Assembly: GCF_050296195.1 (NCBI RefSeq)
Contig: NZ_JBNKRB010000057.1
Direction: 5' to 3' (one strand)
DNA length: 64,000 nucleotides
From: Gynuella sp050296195
GTDB taxonomy: Bacteria; Pseudomonadota; Gammaproteobacteria; Pseudomonadales; Natronospirillaceae
A program made the translations under genes and the position numbers. Below, piece by piece: positions 62,812-64,000 of the stretch. Every line of letters starts with the position of its first letter. Positions within the stretch are counted from its first letter, which is position 1. The notes under the pieces are model-generated. The model searched no databases. It saw only the letters and a list, made by a program, of their open reading frames with translations, and was not told the DNA's origin.

Positions 62812-63512
62812 TACTTTGCTCTCCCTAAAATCATTTCAACCAGCTCCAGATCTTCCGGTGTTGTAATCTTGATATTGTCACGATGTGCTGTTACGACATC
62901 GACTACATGCCCATAAAGCTCCATTACTGAAGCGTCATCGGTAACAGGATGGCCATCGTGAATAACATTCTCAAACGCACGCTTCAGTGCCTCTACGGGA
63001 AACATCTGTGGAGTCTGCGCCTGCCACAGTTCAGTGCGATCAACTGTGTGGGTAATTGTATCGTGCTGTACATGTTTAACCGTATCGGAAACCGGAACAG
63101 CCAGAATGGCAGACCGTTCTGAGTTTAGGCAACGAGTATAAAGGCGGTTCAAGTCCCCTGTGCGAACACATGGTCGGACAACGTCGTGTATCATGACCCA
63201 TGCGGTACGGGGCTGATGCTCATAGACCCAATTGACTGCTGACAATACCGAATCAGACCTCTCTTTACCGCCATAAACGGTTACTACCCGAGGATCCTGA
63301 TAATAATTACATTCAGCCCAACGCTGATCATCTTGCCTGACACTAACAACGATTCCTTGAATATAGGGAATAGATAAGAACAGCTCGAGGGTCCACTCAA
63401 TGATCATTTTGCCATGAACAGGCAGATACTGTTTTGGATATTCGGCTCGCATACGCGATCCAATTCCAGCAGCAGGTAAGATTACCCAAACAGGGGTTTC
63501 AGAATTATTCAT
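62811..63512 (-). CDS. ispD: 2-C-methyl-D-erythritol 4-phosphate cytidylyltransferase
   Basis: 233 residues. It joins CTP and methylerythritol phosphate in the isoprenoid pathway. The N-terminal nucleotide site is PAAGIGSRM (13-21) followed by PKQY with Lys27. Other family motifs are HDVVRPCV and PVTDDASVMELYG near the C-terminus. The start overlaps the end of ftsB by 8 bases. Cytoplasmic. Confidence 0.97.
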   Translation of the reverse strand: MNNSETPVWVILPAAGIGSRMRAEYPKQYLPVHGKMIIEWTLELFLSIPYIQGIVVSVRQDDQRWAECNYYQDPRVVTVYGGKERSDSVLSAVNWVYEHQPRTAWVMIHDVVRPCVRTGDLNRLYTRCLNSERSAILAVPVSDTVKHVQHDTITHTVDRTELWQAQTPQMFPVEALKRAFENVIHDGHPVTDDASVMELYGHVVDVVTAHRDNIKITTPEDLELVEMILGRAK

Positions 63513-63783
63513 CAGGAATTAAGATCAGAATTTCATCCGGTTTAACCAAGCCATGAGCTTCCCTGGCCTCCTCTTCAATAGCTTGAGGATCATCTTTCAA
63601 TGCTTGAACATGGTACTGCAACTCCAGATTCTGTTTCTTTTGAATCTCTATCTCAGCTTTTTTCAGATCGATAAGGCTCTTTAGCGAAGACGCCTCAGCC
63701 AGGCTTCTCTCACCAACCCATAAACGATATTGCAGACCAATAAAGACAACGACTAAAAAAGTCCAAAGAAACTTGATGCTCAA
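63505..63783 (-). CDS. ftsB: Cell division protein FtsB
   Basis: About 92 residues from a TTG at 63783, with AGGA 8 bases upstream; this aligns the start with other FtsB proteins, which begin just before the membrane span. A longer TTG start at 63813 (102 residues) is possible but has a poorer ribosome site. FtsB forms the FtsQLB complex of the divisome with FtsL and FtsQ. It has one membrane span (FLWTFLVVVFIGLQY) and then a periplasmic coiled coil rich in Leu, Lys and Glu. ftsB-ispD-ispF is a conserved gammaproteobacterial order. Confidence 0.92.
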   Translation of the reverse strand: MSIKFLWTFLVVVFIGLQYRLWVGERSLAEASSLKSLIDLKKAEIEIQKKQNLELQYHVQALKDDPQAIEEEAREAHGLVKPDEILILIPDE

Positions 63784-63868
63784 CCCGGATGTCCTATCAA
63801 AAAACTGCGCCAATCTTAATGCAATTGATCAAGGATAAACACCCACTGCTCAGCAAAACGACAGACAT

Positions 63869-63900
63869 AAAAAAACCCCGATCTGATCCCAGACCGGGGT
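63869..63900 (-). terminator. Rho-independent terminator of the rRNA operon
   Basis: On the minus strand, a 10-bp stem with a 4-base loop (CCCCGGTCTG / CAGATCGGGG, one G-T pair) is followed by seven T. It begins about 10 bases after the 5S rRNA end and separates the rRNA operon from ftsB. Confidence 0.95.
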
Positions 63901-63909
63901 TGTGTTAGA

Positions 63910-64000
63910 TGCCTGACGATGTCCTACTCTCACATGGGGAGACCCCACACTACCATCGGCGATGCGTCGTTTCACTACTGAGTTCGGGATGGAATCAGGT
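63910..64000 (-). rRNA. rrf: 5S ribosomal RNA, 3' part (cut by window edge)
   Basis: About 91 bases of a gene of about 115-120. Read on the minus strand it contains CCGAACTCAG, AGTGAAACG, the GCCGATGGTAGTGTGGG block and CCCCATGTGAGAGTAGG, all standard for gammaproteobacterial 5S, and ends with GTCAGGCA. The 5' end and the rest of the rRNA operon lie beyond position 64000. Confidence 0.97.

Overview
The window reads as chromosome of a gammaproteobacterium. Two things support this: the conserved gene order ftsB-ispD-ispF-truD-pcm next to a 5S rRNA gene, and a TyrR/PhhR-type regulator. Base composition looks moderate (roughly half G+C by eye). A very large trans-AT polyketide synthase (PKS) fits marine Oceanospirillales-like producers such as Gynuella, but that placement is inference and no species is claimed.

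Positions 1-51568 are one side of a giant trans-AT PKS/NRPS cluster, all on the minus strand and read from 51568 towards 1. Four synthase genes are visible, of 6358, about 6087 and about 4416 residues plus a fourth that runs off the left edge. No acyltransferase domain occurs in any module, so malonyl loading must be done in trans by an enzyme outside the window. Order of assembly: loading MT1-GNAT-like-MT2-ACP-ACP; M1 KS-DH-KR-ACP; M2 KS-DH-KR-ACP; M3 KS-DH-KR-MT-ACP; M4 KS-KR-MT-ACP; M5 C-A(Gly predicted)-PCP; M6 KS-DH-KR-ACP; M7 KS-KR-ACP; M8 KS0 | DH-ACP, split over two proteins; M9 KS-DH-KR-MT-ACP; M10 KS-DH-MT-ACP; M11 KS0 | ACP, split over two proteins; M12 KS (cut by the edge). The most striking part is the loading region. 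Its order matches the apratoxin AprA loading module, which makes a pivaloyl (tert-butyl) starter, so a tert-butyl-capped, C-methylated, partly unsaturated polyketide with one internal glycine is predicted. Termination, trans-AT and tailoring genes would lie left of position 1.

Positions 51569-54394 hold no convincing gene. This stretch carries the likely promoter of the PKS operon, short inverted and direct repeats, traces of decayed mobile DNA and a MITE-like element (54043-54247). It looks like the boundary between the accessory cluster and the core genome.

Positions 54395-63783 are core or semi-core genes, all on the minus strand and often overlapping by 1-8 bases: ftsB, ispD, ispF, truD, pcm, a DUF368 putative undecaprenyl-phosphate translocase, a HIT protein, a DUF924 protein, two tandem PAP2 phosphatases, an MJ1255/VC2487-type glycosyltransferase and tyrR. 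The DUF368, PAP2 and glycosyltransferase genes suggest an envelope lipid-carrier theme. The window ends with an rRNA-operon terminator and the 3' part of a 5S rRNA gene, also minus strand.
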